From assembly GCA_036346255.1 (NCBI GenBank), contig CM070632.1, positions 28,670,657-28,734,656 of the forward strand: DNA of 64,000 bases, read 5' to 3'. Below, piece by piece: positions 36,129 through 48,736 of the stretch. The notes beneath the pieces are model-generated. The model was not told the DNA's origin, made no database searches, and saw only the letters and a list, made by a program, of their open reading frames with translations. Position 1 is the first letter of the stretch, and the number at the start of each line of letters is the position of its first letter. This DNA comes from Ampelocalamus luodianensis (lineage: Eukaryota; Streptophyta; Magnoliopsida; Poales; Poaceae). The position numbers and the translations under genes are program-made.

Positions 36129-38360
36129 CTGGACGGCTCGTCCGACAAAACGACCCATCGCAAAGACATGGTCATCGCCGGCGATGCAGACCTCGCCGGC
36201 GACATCCAAGGACACCATTGAGTGTGCAATAGCCGTGCGCACCTAATGGGTCCACTCTCAACTGTGGCGGCCTAGAACGCCGGCGAGCCGAGAGGCGATG
36301 ACAACAAATGCGGCAAAACCCGAAAAAGAAAAATGAGCTCCGCATTGTTCTAAAAAGCAAGTGCCCAAGCATTCAAGGACTTCCACAAGTGTACCTGGGT
36401 ACAGAGGAGGACAGGGGGTGGTCGGAGAAGCTCTGGCGACGATGACCACCACCGGAGTTGACGAAGACAGTGAAGACGGGGAGGTCTAAGCAAAACCGAA
36501 GAAAACCAAGGTAAGGTTAGCTCCACCAGGACTCTTAGATGGACCATGAGCACAAAATTGAAAGGTGGCGATGCTTACCGGCACTGAGGAAGAACAGGGT
36601 GAGTTTGGCCGACAAAGAGCAAGTCCCCAAAGTTGACAATCCCTGAGGAGGTCAAACAAAACAAGTTAGGGAAATACTCAAGATGACCAGATGAACAAGT
36701 TGGCACGCCAAGTGTTGCAATTGAACCACTGGAGCTCGGATGTCCTCGAGGAGCTCCAAGGTCCAGCAATGGTGAAGAGGGTGCTCTCGGGTGTTGAGCT
36801 CAAGCGACACAGAGGGAAACTAGAGTTGCAGAGTGGTGTTGAAAGAGAGCTAAGGAAGGAGCTCTGGGACCTCTAAAGCTGGGAGAGCAAGTGTTACCCT
36901 AGTCAAAAGTTCCTGCCATGGGTGCACTTGAAAAGATGGAAGCAGGTGGAAGGAGGACTTTTAGGGCAAAGGTACTGACATGCATTAAAGGTTGGCAGCA
37001 AAGAGCCGTTAACAAGGGCATGAAATGACAAGGCATCGCTCCCATCGCCATGGTTTCAAGTGACACGCATGCGCGTGAAAACGATGATGATTAGGCTCGG
37101 GGAGGTCCCACCAGTCAACGGAAGAGCTCAAAGAGGTCTGGTCAAAAGAACATAACATTTGGGTTAAGAGCTGAGTTCCAGGTGAGGAGGTCTGAATGGT
37201 TAGATTTGAAACGAAGAGCCCTGATTTTTAAGGAAGGTTCGGAGGCCTTCATGCCCAAGGAGATCTGAGGCACAGATGAATATATGGACGGCCCATGATC
37301 ACCAAGGTGCAACAGAGGTCATCCGAGGTGGTCTTTTCAGGAGGTCTTTGCACCTGACCAAGGGTGGTCTTTGTAAAGATATAAAGGGAGGTTCAAGGGG
37401 AGGTCAGGGAGGGTGGTCTTCGCAAAAGCACCGAAGGTGGTCTCCGGGTGGTCTCAGAGGAGGTATTTTGGAGAGCTCTTGGAGGAGGTCCTCGAGGAGA
37501 TCTTGGAGTAGATCTGGAGGAGGTCCTTGCAGAGGTACAAGGGAGGTCTTTGAGGTGGTCTTGGAGGATGCCTTTGAGGTGGTCTAAGAGGGTTGTTTTA
37601 GGGATGTCCTTGAGGAAGTCTTTGAGGAGGTCGCCCAAGGGGGTGGTCTGAATGAGAGGAGGTCCAAACAAAAGTGGGCAGCCCGATGAAGATCCAACGG
37701 CCGACCATGAGTGACGTGTTCGGGTGGTCCGAACGTTCACGACAAAGTGGACCACCCGATAGGGATCCAGCAGCTGAGATCCAACACGCGTTGAGGAGGG
37801 CTCGGGGTGGCTGAGATGGTTGAGTCCAACCGAGACAATGGTTTGGGCTCGAGTCTGAAATGAGCCCAAACAGGACCTTGACTAAGGGTTGGATTTCAAA
37901 CTGAAACTTTGAGAAATATTTAGAGGTAGCAAACTAACTAAAAAATTTCTGAAATTTTTACAGTAGCTTGCTGACTTTGAGATGGACCTTGTATAAAATT
38001 TTCAGAGGTTTTTATGAAAAGAATCTTTCTCCAAAAATTTCTTAAGGTGCTGACCTAGGCTTTGACCAAGGGTCAAAGTGGTTTGACTGTCTCTTAAATT
38101 TTTCTAACACTTGGGAATTTTTTTCAGAGGAGTCACCCCACCTGCCTAGGACTAAGGACAAGTGTTTCCAAAGAGTTGAACACAAGATTTTTAATAAGGA
38201 GTTTATGGCTTTAGTCAATTAGGGAGTTATGTTTTTTATTTCCCCACAATTCCTTTCCAAGAATTGCAGAAAAGTTCAAAAACTTCAAGATACCAGAAAA
38301 GTTTTAACTTTTACACATTTTCTTACATTTGAAACACAAACCCAGATTTGGGCTGTTACA
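36129..38360 (-). mobile_element. Element B: right part of the long Gypsy LTR
   Basis: Continues the LTR interrupted at 27653 and ends GGGCTGTTACA at 38360, immediately left of a polypurine tract on the minus strand (complement of AAACCTCCCCCCCC at 38361-38374). As the element is on the minus strand this is its 3' LTR. Its partner LTR is not recognisable in the window. Confidence 0.7.
37080..37830. repeat. Degenerate GGTC-rich minisatellite (part 2)
   Basis: Imperfect units built on GGAGGTC/GGTGGTC (for example GAGGAGGTCTTTGAGG). Same composition as 26690-27560; it probably belongs to one repeat field of the LTR, now split by the Copia insertion. Open frames on both strands here are artefacts. 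Confidence 0.75.
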
Positions 38361-38374
38361 AAACCTCCCCCCCC

Positions 38375-38605
38375 TTACAAAAATCTCGTCCCGAGATTTG
38401 GCTCACTCGGAAAAGAAGGATGGGTAGTCTGCACACAAGCACGGAGCATGTCTTCCAGGACTTGGTTGACTCGTTCCGTTTGGCCATCAGCTTGAGGGTA
38501 ATAAGTCGAGCCGGAAGAAAGATGAGTTCCTATAGACTCTGCGACTATGCCAAAATCGAAAAGTGAACAGAGAACCACGCCCTTGCCATCCGTGTTATCA
38601 CGCAC
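38375..38605 (-). pseudogene. Gypsy integrase fragment of element B
   Basis: On the minus strand the frame reads YYPQADGQTERVNQVLEDML, the conserved end of the Gypsy integrase core (catalytic Glu in TER). It is adjacent to the 3' LTR of element B and is cut off upstream; no reverse transcriptase follows, so element B lost most of its internal domain. Confidence 0.85.
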
Positions 38606-39523
38606 CCCCTACCTCACTGGTGATCCTTCCTTGCTTATTGTAGCTCCAGGAAGCCAGTAGTGCACACAATCCATCGTCTTCTTCACCTCTGGTGCATACC
38701 CCATTCTGGACCTCCGTGTTCCTGGCGTTCTAGTGAGCTTGAACCTCACCTGACCGTGTCACTTCGTGTCTTATACCTCACTGATGCTTCTCACTCGGTT
38801 GATGGGGATTCAAACACAAGGAATCCCTCAAATCGACCGTCTTCCTCATTTTCGGTCGCCGCAGCTCTTTTCCAGTTAGCCGCCACCTCGGTGAGTCTCT
38901 GATCGATTCCTTCTATCCCTACCATCCTCGCAGCATGCAAGCTAATGCGCACCTCCTTGTAGCATCTCCATCCTCGTAGCACGTCGCACCACTCACCGCT
39001 CAACGCCACGAAGTCGCTCCGATCATCCCCCGACACCATCAAGGATCTTGGTGAGCTTCTAGTAGTCCCCTAGAGCTTTTGCACATATTAGATCGAAGGA
39101 TTAGCTAGTGTAGCATACACTTCGTCATAGCCGGTCATGGTGCCACCGTGGAAGTGTTGCCACCACCGCTCCGTGACCATTTGTCCTCGAGCCAGTGCTT
39201 AGCATCGTAGTAACCTCCTAAAGCCAATGTGCACCTTCTTTGCCACCGATTTGCCTCAATTGCGAAAAACTACTTTGAGCTCCGAGGAGCTCACGCCATC
39301 TCCAGCCAGAGCGCCACCTCCAGCCATCACTCCGGCCTCCACCACCACCCGATGGCATCGCCGTTGAGAGAGGAACCCATTTGCCCATCCCCGAGCCTTG
39401 CCATCGCGCCGTTCGCCGCCAATGAGCTCGCCATGGCGCCGCCATGCGCGCCAGCCTTCTCCTTCCTCTCTCATCGCCATGGGAACCATGTTTAAACGAT
39501 GATTAACGCTTAATGACAGTAGT
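38606..39523. other. GC-rich region of unclear origin
   Basis: C/T-rich, with open frames on both strands (39229-39495 plus, 39256-39489 minus) of biased composition. It looks like LTR or leader sequence rather than a gene. It is interrupted at GTAGT by element C and would continue at 54743. Confidence 0.35.
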
Positions 39524-42500
39524 TGTGGAGCCCCGTGTCATTACCAAAGAGGGTAATCACACTTAGGCATACGAATTACTATTCGTCTACCCGGTAGGAC
39601 ATCGCTCCGACGAATAGTAAGTCTTACCAGAGTCAACGTTGTAGAACAATAAGATAGAAACTATACTTTATTCCAGCATTTAGCCACGTAGGGCTATGGT
39701 ATGTATTACAAGTAATAATTTACAACTGAAAAATGGGACTAAGTCCCCTCGCTTGCCTGCCTTGCTCCACGGTCATCTACTCGTCCCACGCGTCGATTAT
39801 GGCACCCATCTCGCCCTGGTCATTATAGTCATTGCCCTCGCCTCTTGCAGTCTCATCGATAACTGCATGTCCTTCGTCCCACTCGGGATAGTTCCTGGCC
39901 GGACTAGGATCTAACAAAGGGGAATAATAGCAAGGTTGAGTACTAGTGTACTCAGCAAACATATTTTCTAGTTCATCTCTGTTCTGGATGACTCATCTCT
40001 GTTCGTCATCATATTTTTTAGTTCATCTCTTTTTCTGAAAATAAATAACTTATCAAGATTTAGGTGGCACATTTTAATTCAGAAAAGACTACTTGTCACT
40101 CGGAGAGAAGATAGACCCCTAGTGGTTCTCGTATGCTCCAATCCAAGAGACAGGCATGAATTCATGATTTTATTTTGCACTGCACGGGCTTGTACCACTT
40201 TACCCATAGCTACTCTGAACTCTCTTTGAACTGGGTCCCCTGCATTTCCTTTGATGCAGGTTCGAGATCAGAATACAAAACGTTTTTCAGGTTACGTGAT
40301 TAATTTCTCCACCCATTATCCTTTGTCGGTGTCCTGGGGCGCTGACCCAATCCTCCACCGAGTTCCAGATAATGTTGGTTCAGGCTATAGCGCCTCTTCA
40401 TCACTCACACATATTACTTACCTGATGTGGAGAGTATAGCCACATAACAAGGTAGCATTTTCTGCACGCCGAAACGGGAAAATGGTTGGCGCTTAAATAC
40501 GGCCCCTTATCCGGGTGAGAGTTTTGTTGATCCTTATATATTAACCATATGTAAAGGGTCCCATCTCTTCCCTCATCTCTTTCATTCCATAGGCCCCCTT
40601 TACAAGCCATAATAATTCTCTTTTCTCATTTCTCATTTCTCATCTCTTTCATCTTCTTCTTCTTTCATTTATCCGATTTGATTTTGAGACATAGTTTTCA
40701 TGCACATATGTATATTTATACCGAATGTAAATTTTTATATTTAATATAATTATATTGATGTTCAAGAGATAAGCTTGCCTTCGGAGTCGTAGAAAAGATG
40801 AGCGTTGAAGAATTTAGGATCAGGTACTCCGGTCTGTGTTGGTTTGTCCTCTGTAATTATACGGCAACGTGAATAATAAATAAATAAATACGTAGTTTCT
40901 TTTGGTGCTATTATGCGCACATAAATTAGTGGATTTTATTTTGTTAGCAGATTTTAATTTAATTACATTTTTCGGAACCCCCGTTAAGTTAGCACTCACC
41001 AACTATGGTTTTTCTACAGTCTACTGGCTCTAGGATCGAGGTTGCCTAAGTTCACGTTTTATCGACCGAAAATGAAATACTAGATGTATCTGCATGCAAC
41101 TAGGTCTATTTAATTTTACGCATGCAAATAAATGCCTAATCGATTTTACGCCGATGTTGCTTAATTTAATTATTTTATCTTACTTAAATTATTTTCTAAC
41201 GCTTGTATAATTTGTTTTATTTAGTGAGTTCTAACCGCTATTAATTTATTTATAACATCCTAGATTAATTTTGCACTGATACCCGCTTTTATTTTTCTAT
41301 CGGTCGGTCTACTGTTATTTAACCCTACGTGGCTAATAAATTATTTGGTCTGATATCCACATAGTGCCGACACGGAATAATCTTGGTGCTTAATTTTATT
41401 ACTAAATCTACTACTACTACTCTTCCTAGAATTTACAAGTTTGCCCTTTACTAATTTCTTTTCCCTTTTTCTTATTTTCTCTCTCTCTTACCCTTACCTC
41501 TTTTCTCTCTCCACCTTATCTCCAACCGGCCAAACCATCTGGCTCTTCTTCCTCTTCCTCATTTCTTCTTTCCAATCCCATTCCCCACTCCTCTTTTCTA
41601 CTGCTTGCTTCAGCTGGGGTTTGCGCATGGGGGTTCTCCTTGGCGCCACTGTCGCCGGCCTGCACCCTCTGCCATGGCTAGGCCCGTGCACCTTCCCCAC
41701 GTCCCCTATGCAGTGGCTTGGCCCACACGCACTCGCCTCGGCCTGCATGCGCTGCTACGGCTTGGGCCCTCCTATGCACCTCTGCGGCCTGACCCGTCGC
41801 CGGTGCTTGGCCCGTGCCCGCACCCGCGCGCTTGGCTCGGCTCAGCTGCGGCTCGGCCTTGGTGGTGGCCACCGGTTTTGGGAGAGAAGTGCCTTCATCT
41901 CCCTTAATTTATCTCTTCTCAGTTGTTTCGGTTTTTAAGGCTTGATTTATTTTCTGATTTGTGATGCTTGTTGTTGTTCATGCATGAACATGGTAAAAGG
42001 TGCTAGGTGGGCTACTACTGTGGTGGTGGTTTTTCCGCCATTGCACTGAGGTATACTGCCACCCTCCTCCCTCTATTCTCTCTATCCCGCTCCCTCCCCT
42101 TGCTCTGTGATGGTTGGATGATATGGTGATGCTATTGTGGTGGGTTTGGTTAATGCTCTATGATGGATACTGAGGGCTATTGTTGAAATGTGCTTCCTGT
42201 GCACTTCTTTGTTCATACTATGGGGGTTCGGCTTGGGCCACAAATGACTATGGGAAGGAATGGGGGTTTACCTTGTTTTAGCTGGGTTGAGTACGGGATG
42301 GCAGTGGTGGGTTGGTGATGATAGCCGTGTGGTCATGGTAGTGGTGCTCCCCTTGTTCCTGTGGTTCCTTCTGGTCCTCGCTACCCTTGTCGGCTTGGCG
42401 TCAGTCCTTGTGGTTGTTGCCGTTTTTTATCACCTCTTGTCGTCCTGGCTCCGCCGATCTTCCCCTTCACATATGCTCCTCTTCTCCGGCTGCTCTTTGT

Positions 42501-42886
42501 GGGTGTTTGGGTTGTGGTAATGGTGGTTTGTGGTGCTTGGCTTGCTTGCTCTTGTGTTGCCTTATGGAGAGCTGTGGGTGATGGTGGTGATGCAGGCTTG
42601 TTCCTTGTTCTTGGTTGAGTATGCACTGGATTGTAGCTTTGCCTTGCTTGTGTGTGTTGGTTGTGGCAGTGAGCTTTTGGTTGGGGCTTGCTCTTGTGGG
42701 TTGCCTTCGGTTGTGGGATGGAATGAGGTTGTGGCTTTGGGAGGCTTGTGAGTGAAGAGCTTTGTGGGGGAGAAATGTTTCTCCTGGTTTGCTTTTTCTT
42801 TGTTTGGGTGTGTTTGCTCTGGTGTGATTGCTGGCTTGCTTGTTCTTGAGGGGTGCTCTCGGTTTGACTAGAAGAGAGGGCTTGTG
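39524..42886 (-). mobile_element. Element C: left part of a 4.7-kb solo Gypsy LTR
   Basis: Starts TGTGGAGCCCCG; the whole unit ends TTCTCACA at 54737, flanked on both sides by GTAGT (39519-39523 and 54738-54742). Without the nested element D it is 4700 bp. No primer binding site, polypurine tract or coding lies within, so it is best read as a solo LTR; orientation is inferred from the GTACTCAGCAA signature near 39945-39960. It contains C/T-rich low-complexity frames (41441-41940, 42260-42900) that are not taken as genes. Confidence 0.75.
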
Positions 42887-45800
42887 TGTCGGGACCCAAA
42901 ATGCACTCAACCATCTGTGTATACTGCACTAGTCTAGGATCACGCTAGTGCACACAGTGGCAACATCGATGAAATATCATTTCCATATACAAAGACGACT
43001 AATAAATAGGCAAATAACAATAAATATCAGAGTAAAAACCTTAAGGTCAAAGCTTACAATTAATGCCTCAGAAGGCGAATAGCTCAATGAAGCTGCAGCG
43101 GATCGAAACGGAATAACTTCAGTGAAGCTCATCCATATGCCCACAGGCAATTGGCTGGGGTGCGCGACCTAGTTCTCCTCGATCCTTGAAGTAGACCTTG
43201 TTGACTGACGATTCCTCCACTTCTGTAGATTTGGGCACAAGTTTTACAACAAGCGTGAGTACACAACCGTACTCGCAAGTCATACCACAGAATGCAATTT
43301 ATAGATGATGGCTTATTCCAAAGGAAATGGCTTCTATGGTTCTTTTGCAGAAATACAGCATTTGCAATTGAATACAAATAATATATTGAAAGCATAATTC
43401 AAAACAAATAGACAATATTAATTTAACAGTTGTTTTCACAAAGACGCATAGCCTAATCAAATTCTTTCACATAGCCATATGACTTAAATCACAGAGCTGT
43501 CTCGTCCCAATAGTTTTATGAAAATTTACCCCTCGTGTGAAATCCCCGAGCATGTCCATGACCGCGGACGCGGCTATTCGAATAGATTGTTTAACACTCT
43601 GCAGAGGTTGTACACTTTACCCACACGATACAACTAGTATTGCAAGCACTAATCATAACAAAATGGTTCAGAAACTTCATCTCAATATTGACACTCCCAG
43701 TGTGCTTCACCGCCAGACCAACTCACAAAGAAAGCTAGTTCGACACACATCGTTGGACAGAGATGCGGCGAACCGTCCCGCGATGCGACTACTTGGTAGC
43801 ACACACCTCCACCCATCACTGAGTTCCTAACCTACAACCTGAGTAGTCAATGTCAAGACTCCATAACCTACTAAGTTAGGCCCGTCCCATCAGGCATGTG
43901 GTCGTACAGTAAAGCTCAGTTCAATGGCGCACAAAGTTAAGTCCTTAATTGACCAAGGCAAGACTTCTATTTTCTAACTAAGTCACAAAGATTATCATTC
44001 CCATTCACAAAATCCACCAAATCACTTAGTATCCACCACTTGCCTCAGTCTAAATCCTTTCCCACCCTGTTGGTTAAGTGCAACACATGCTATCACAAAG
44101 TAATAACACATAGCGCATTACGCTTTATCACAAAGTTCCATAATCACTTAGTCAAATTTATAATTGCAACTCAAAGGATAAGTGAGACTCGTAGTATGGG
44201 TAAGCAATCTACTCAGACTAACCAACCCACGTTGGTAATACCATAGCACCAACTAAATATGAACCAGACTAGGGTGACAAAATATTATGATATATCAATT
44301 AGCCAAGTTGGGTGTAACAAATTGGACAATAGCTATACCCAAAAGCATTTAAATAAATACCTAAAGTAAATGCAATGATTTGAATCAAAGTACTTTGAAA
44401 ACTGGGTTCAATATGATCAAAGGTATAACTTGCCTTGCTATAGAAACAATGATCTTAATTTAATCTTCAATCTTCTACTTGCTTTATCTTCAGCTCCTTC
44501 GGATGATTCCAGGACTTCGACGTCTAACGAGAAAGAAAGCGCAAAACAAACTAAATTCAAAAACACAAATCAAATAAACTCTAAATTAAAATTGAATGGT
44601 ACTAGAAGATAGATAATGAATTTAGATGAATTTAGGAACTTGAACGGGTTCAATCGGAGTTCGGATGAAGAAGATATGACTCTCGGAAGATTGAATTTAG
44701 GAACTTGAACGAGTTCAATCGGAGTTCAGATGAAGAAGATATGGATCTCGGAAGATTGAATTCACATGAAATGATGAAAAAGCTCTACGGAATATTATCA
44801 GAATATTCTATTCCGAAAATATTAGAAAAAGAATGACTGTATGATAGGTGGGACCGACTGGTATTTATGGATTTTTAGAATTAAAATAATTCCAGAAATA
44901 AGGTAAAGAGAGTGACCAGTAGGACTAATAAGATAAATGACATTTCAAGAATTAAATAAATTCTCGAAAATAGAATTAGAGGTTGACATGTTGGCCACTG
45001 GTCTATGGACCAGGTCCATAGAGATATGCGAGTCCACGGTGGACCAAGCTCATAAACTAGGGTTTGACTAAGAGTTGACTGACATACGGGACCCGTATGT
45101 AAGTGAGAGAAATAAATAAGGTGTTTAATTGGGTGGATGACACGTAGGGTCAACATGTAAGTGAGATGGAAATTACTTGTGTGGCTTGGATTGATTTGAT
45201 GACAAGGCCAATTCTCAGAGAAGGAAAAGAAAGATAGAGACTTGCTTCTGTTAGTAGCCGACTTCAACAGAGAACAAGAACGAAGCAAGACAAGGAACAG
45301 GAAGCGTGCTCGGTCGATCAGTTCATGGTGCAAGGTGACTTCGGGTTGGCATGGCAAGAAGTGGCGATGAATTGACAAAGCAGAGAGGGAGAAAGGATTA
45401 GAAAAGCAGCCAAACACCAAAGAACAGAAGGCAATCGAACTGAAAATCAGAACGTAGAGCTTGTTTCTACAGAGGCTTCAGGCTGATTCGACCTCAAGAA
45501 GATGACAGTGAATGGAAGCGAACAAGCAGCGGCGAAGGGGCAAAATGGAAGGGAAACGACGAGCCGGAGATGATTACGCGGTCCGGACGTCGAGATTCGG
45601 CTCCATGCGACGGCAGCGACGCGAAGAACGGCGACGACGGTGGTCTCACGGGCGCATACCACTTCGGACAACAATCTGCGAAAAGGAAGGTGAGCACGGC
45701 GTAGAACGCGGCGACGCGAACTCAACGGTGGTGAAGTTGAAGGGAGGGGATCAATGGTTGCGGAGTAATTGGCCGGAGAAGGACGACGTACAAGAGGCGA

Positions 45801-46639
45801 GAGAACGCCCGATTCTCGGCGCACGGTGGATGAAACTTGAATCTACAATATGCGAAAATAGGTATGACGAGGGGCACAAGATGACGCGATCGGATTTTGG
45901 AAAAACTCGCCGAGGAAGCGGGGAACGCGATGAACACGTTTTGGCTTTATGGCTTGACATGGCCGACGGTGCTCCAGTGATCTTTGGCGAAGAGGAAGGA
46001 ACCATGACATAGAACGCGACGACGCGAAGCCAACGCCGCAGACGGTTTGGCCGGGGGACATCGGATGAGGGCGCAGTTCGCCAGAGAAGACCTTCGGTTG
46101 GAGCTTGGTTTTTTGGGGATTGCGATGAAAATAGATCAGTTTGGAGGAAACCAATTTGGGGGATTGGAAGAGGAGATCAAGACGGACGCGTAGGCGCAAA
46201 CGGTTCACTTTTATATGCACCGTGGAGGAAGATATGATTTTTGGAAGATTTAGTTGGAAACGCATACAGAGCACAGACTCTCGGTTCGGTTCTGAGGAAA
46301 ACGATGATGAACAGTGTTTCATGATTTGCTGTAGCACATGGCAGGAGAGAGAAAAAGGCTGATTTTTAGAATTAAAATAAAATGCCAAAATTGAGGAGAT
46401 CAAATAAATAGCAAATAAATCCGAAAAAATCTCAGAAAATACCCAAAAATTCCTTGAAACACAAGGAAGCCAAATAACACAAGTTTTTATTTAATTAATG
46501 TTTATATTAGTCAAATTAAATATTTTTAATTTAGAAAATTCCCAATGAAGCTTTATTAATTCAAATAAAATTGGTGAAATTTTCCGGGGACCTAAACTAC
46601 TCGAAAGATTTTTGAAAAGCCAAATTTTGGGACGTTACA
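42887..46639 (-). mobile_element. Element D: 3' LTR (3753 bp, minus strand)
   Basis: Boundaries TGTCGGGACCC and GACGTTACA. Target duplication TTGTG at 42882-42886 and 53396-53400. On the minus strand the LTR begins TGTAACGTCCCAAAATTTGG, a common start of grass Gypsy LTRs. It is 1.3 kb longer than its partner because about 1.2 kb (43315-44530) is deleted in the other LTR, and it has one extra 65-bp unit. Signature GTGAGTACACAACCGTACTC at 43254-43273. Confidence 0.88.
44631..44760. repeat. 65-bp tandem duplication inside the element D 3' LTR
   Basis: Units 44631-44695 and 44696-44760 both start TTTAGGAACTTGAACG; the partner LTR has one copy (51506-51570). The duplication therefore arose after, or during, insertion. 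Confidence 0.9.
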
Positions 46640-46655
46640 AACCTCCTCCTCTTAA
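46640..46655 (-). other. Polypurine tract of element D
   Basis: The complement of AACCTCCTCCTCTTAA next to the 3' LTR gives a purine tract TTAAGAGGAGGAGGTT on the minus strand. Confidence 0.75.
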
Positions 46656-47289
46656 AAGAATCTCGTCCCCGAGATTCAGGCTGGCTATAGAGTAGGATAA
46701 GCAACTCAGCCTTCGGGTTCCCTTTTTGCTTTCAAATTGCTTTAACTTTGACAGAATCGCTCTTCTGAACACTTACAGAACAAACGCCTTGTTTATTGCT
46801 AAACCTTGACAGACTGGCTCTTGGCTGGAAGGCATCTTGGAGCTCCATTGCTTCTGGCGGGGCTGCTTGATCGGTAATTGAAGACACTTCTGGAGTGGAG
46901 GAAATCTTGCTGCTGACTGGCAACTCAAGTTGGCAAACTATCTCTTCTTCTGCGCTTCGGAGTCTGAACTAATTGACACATTTCTGTCAACTCTGTCATA
47001 CAATTCTTAGCACAGAACTTCAACAGGTATTCTGAAGATAGACATGGCTACGAATGTGATAATCAGATAATCGCATAGCTTTTCTTCTTGAACACTGCTA
47101 CTTAAATTCCATTTAGGATTAAGGACCCTTGGTCTTCTACTTCATGATTAATGCAACATCCACATACTTTGTAATTTGATCTGCTCCTAGCCGAGCGATG
47201 ACTTACACAATCAACCACTGTGAACATCAGAGGGTGACAACTGCAACTGGCTGACAACTAGTGTTGTAGGGGAACTCTGCACAGAACAC

Positions 47290-47478
47290 TTACTTGCTCG
47301 ACTTGGTAATATGAGTTAAGGCACAACTCACTATTTCTTTCAATCTGTCCACGATTCGGCGATACACAATATTGAACCGAATGACCATCCAAGCATCATA
47401 CGCACTCGCCGCTAATACAAGATAAGCCGATCCTTGGTCCGACACTAACTTCTCTAACACGCCATGCAAATTGACCAT
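47290..47478 (-). pseudogene. Element D integrase fragment
   Basis: The minus-strand frame reads LHGVLEKLVSDQGSAYL, matching the Gypsy integrase core around the second catalytic Asp (usually LHGVPKKIVSDRGS), then drifts (YRRIVDRLKE where YHPQTDGQTE is expected). The third catalytic residue is not preserved. A short remnant between gag and the 3' LTR. Confidence 0.7.
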
Positions 47479-47479
47479 C

Positions 47480-48730
47480 TCTCAGATCTAACACTGCACC
47501 CATGCCGATTTAATACCATATCTCCGTGATACAACCTCTGTCGTATACCACTCTGCTAGGCAGTCTCCAAACTAGGTGATATTGACAGGAATGAAGCGAC
47601 AAATTTCTGTCTAACGATCAACAATCACCCTTCAAGAGATTATATCCCGATTGGGTTCTAGGAGATCCCCTATCTGAATTCTCAGGGATAGAAGTACTCT
47701 GACTGGCCTCCAACATTTTGGCTGACTTTCTAACATACCAAACACATGATAACCCATTTTGCGATATTTTGCTTTATTTTGGATCATCACAATGCAACTT
47801 TGAGATCTTTGTACACCTTGGTATTTTCAAAGAAAATAGAATGCTTACAGTCAAATATTGGTTTGAGCATCAACTACTTGAATTTCTTTTTATTAGATAT
47901 GCAAATATACTCATTAATCCATAGATCATTCTGTTCGCCTTCAGCGGGTTCTCACGCTTTCTTTTGCTTTACGTGAGGATGGATTTCCTTGACAAAACTG
48001 TCATTTCACTGTCTGGTCAACACTGATTTCTAGCATCGGTTTGAACTCTGGGGTTCAACAGATATCCTTCTGCAACTGACTCAAGTCTTACTTCTGGATT
48101 TCACCAGTAAATTTAGCTGACTGATCAACGGATTCTTGCAATAGCTCCTCTGATTCAAAAAAAATCTGCCACTATACTGGTCTGGCCTGGGAGAATGGAT
48201 TTCAATCTCGAGGTTCTCAATCCATTTAAAATCATCTTTGCTGCCCCATGGTAGCAACTTCGAATTATGACTAGGATAATTTACTGCTTGACACTTCAGT
48301 TATTAAGAAGTGCGGGCGAAACTTCTTAACACGCTGATTCTTGGATCTTCTGTGATAAAAGCTATCAAGGTTCTTTCTGGTATCTGGCAATACGAACACT
48401 AGAGTTGTGATTAATCTCTCCTAAAATCCTCACAAACTCGGTTCACTTTTAACGGTCTGGGTGAACTGGCCCTTTTACAACGATGAGGGGTCTTGGCTAT
48501 CCTGAAATGGTGATCTCACTGATCTTCAACTGACACCGTCTTGTTCATAGATGATTCTGGAGGGAAATGATATTCTTACTCAAAACTCAAACAAGCTAAC
48601 TCTGAGGTTCTGAAGATTAGCTTCTAGATAGACTGAAATTCTCGCACGTCCTTGTATTAACAATTTATCATAATAGCTCACATTGGTGCTTGCCAAACTG
48701 ACGAGCTTGATTTGACACTGCCTTTATCTG
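47480..48730 (-). mobile_element. Element D internal region, degraded
   Basis: About 1.25 kb with no recognisable protease or reverse transcriptase in either strand. TCTGACTGG-type phrases recur but no clear tandem unit. Most of pol is missing. Confidence 0.5.
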
Positions 48731-48736
48731 GTCAAA

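Noticed and set aside
37276..37869. Arg/Ser/Gly-rich and Thr/Pro-rich frames on opposite strands
   Set aside because: Products of the GGAGGTC minisatellite.
41441..41938. 165-codon plus-strand frame with a hydrophobic, signal-like start
   Set aside because: C/T-rich low-complexity LTR sequence with competing frames on both strands; no domain, no splice-site support.
42381..42929. 182-codon minus-strand frame rich in Gln, Thr, Ser and Lys
   Set aside because: Lies across the element C/element D boundary at 42887, overlaps other frames on both strands, and reflects the G/T-rich composition of the LTR.
45447..46403. Overlapping frames on both strands (125-186 codons) in the element D LTR, repeated at 52125-52890
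   Set aside because: Present in both LTR copies with frameshifts between them, so not maintained as coding.
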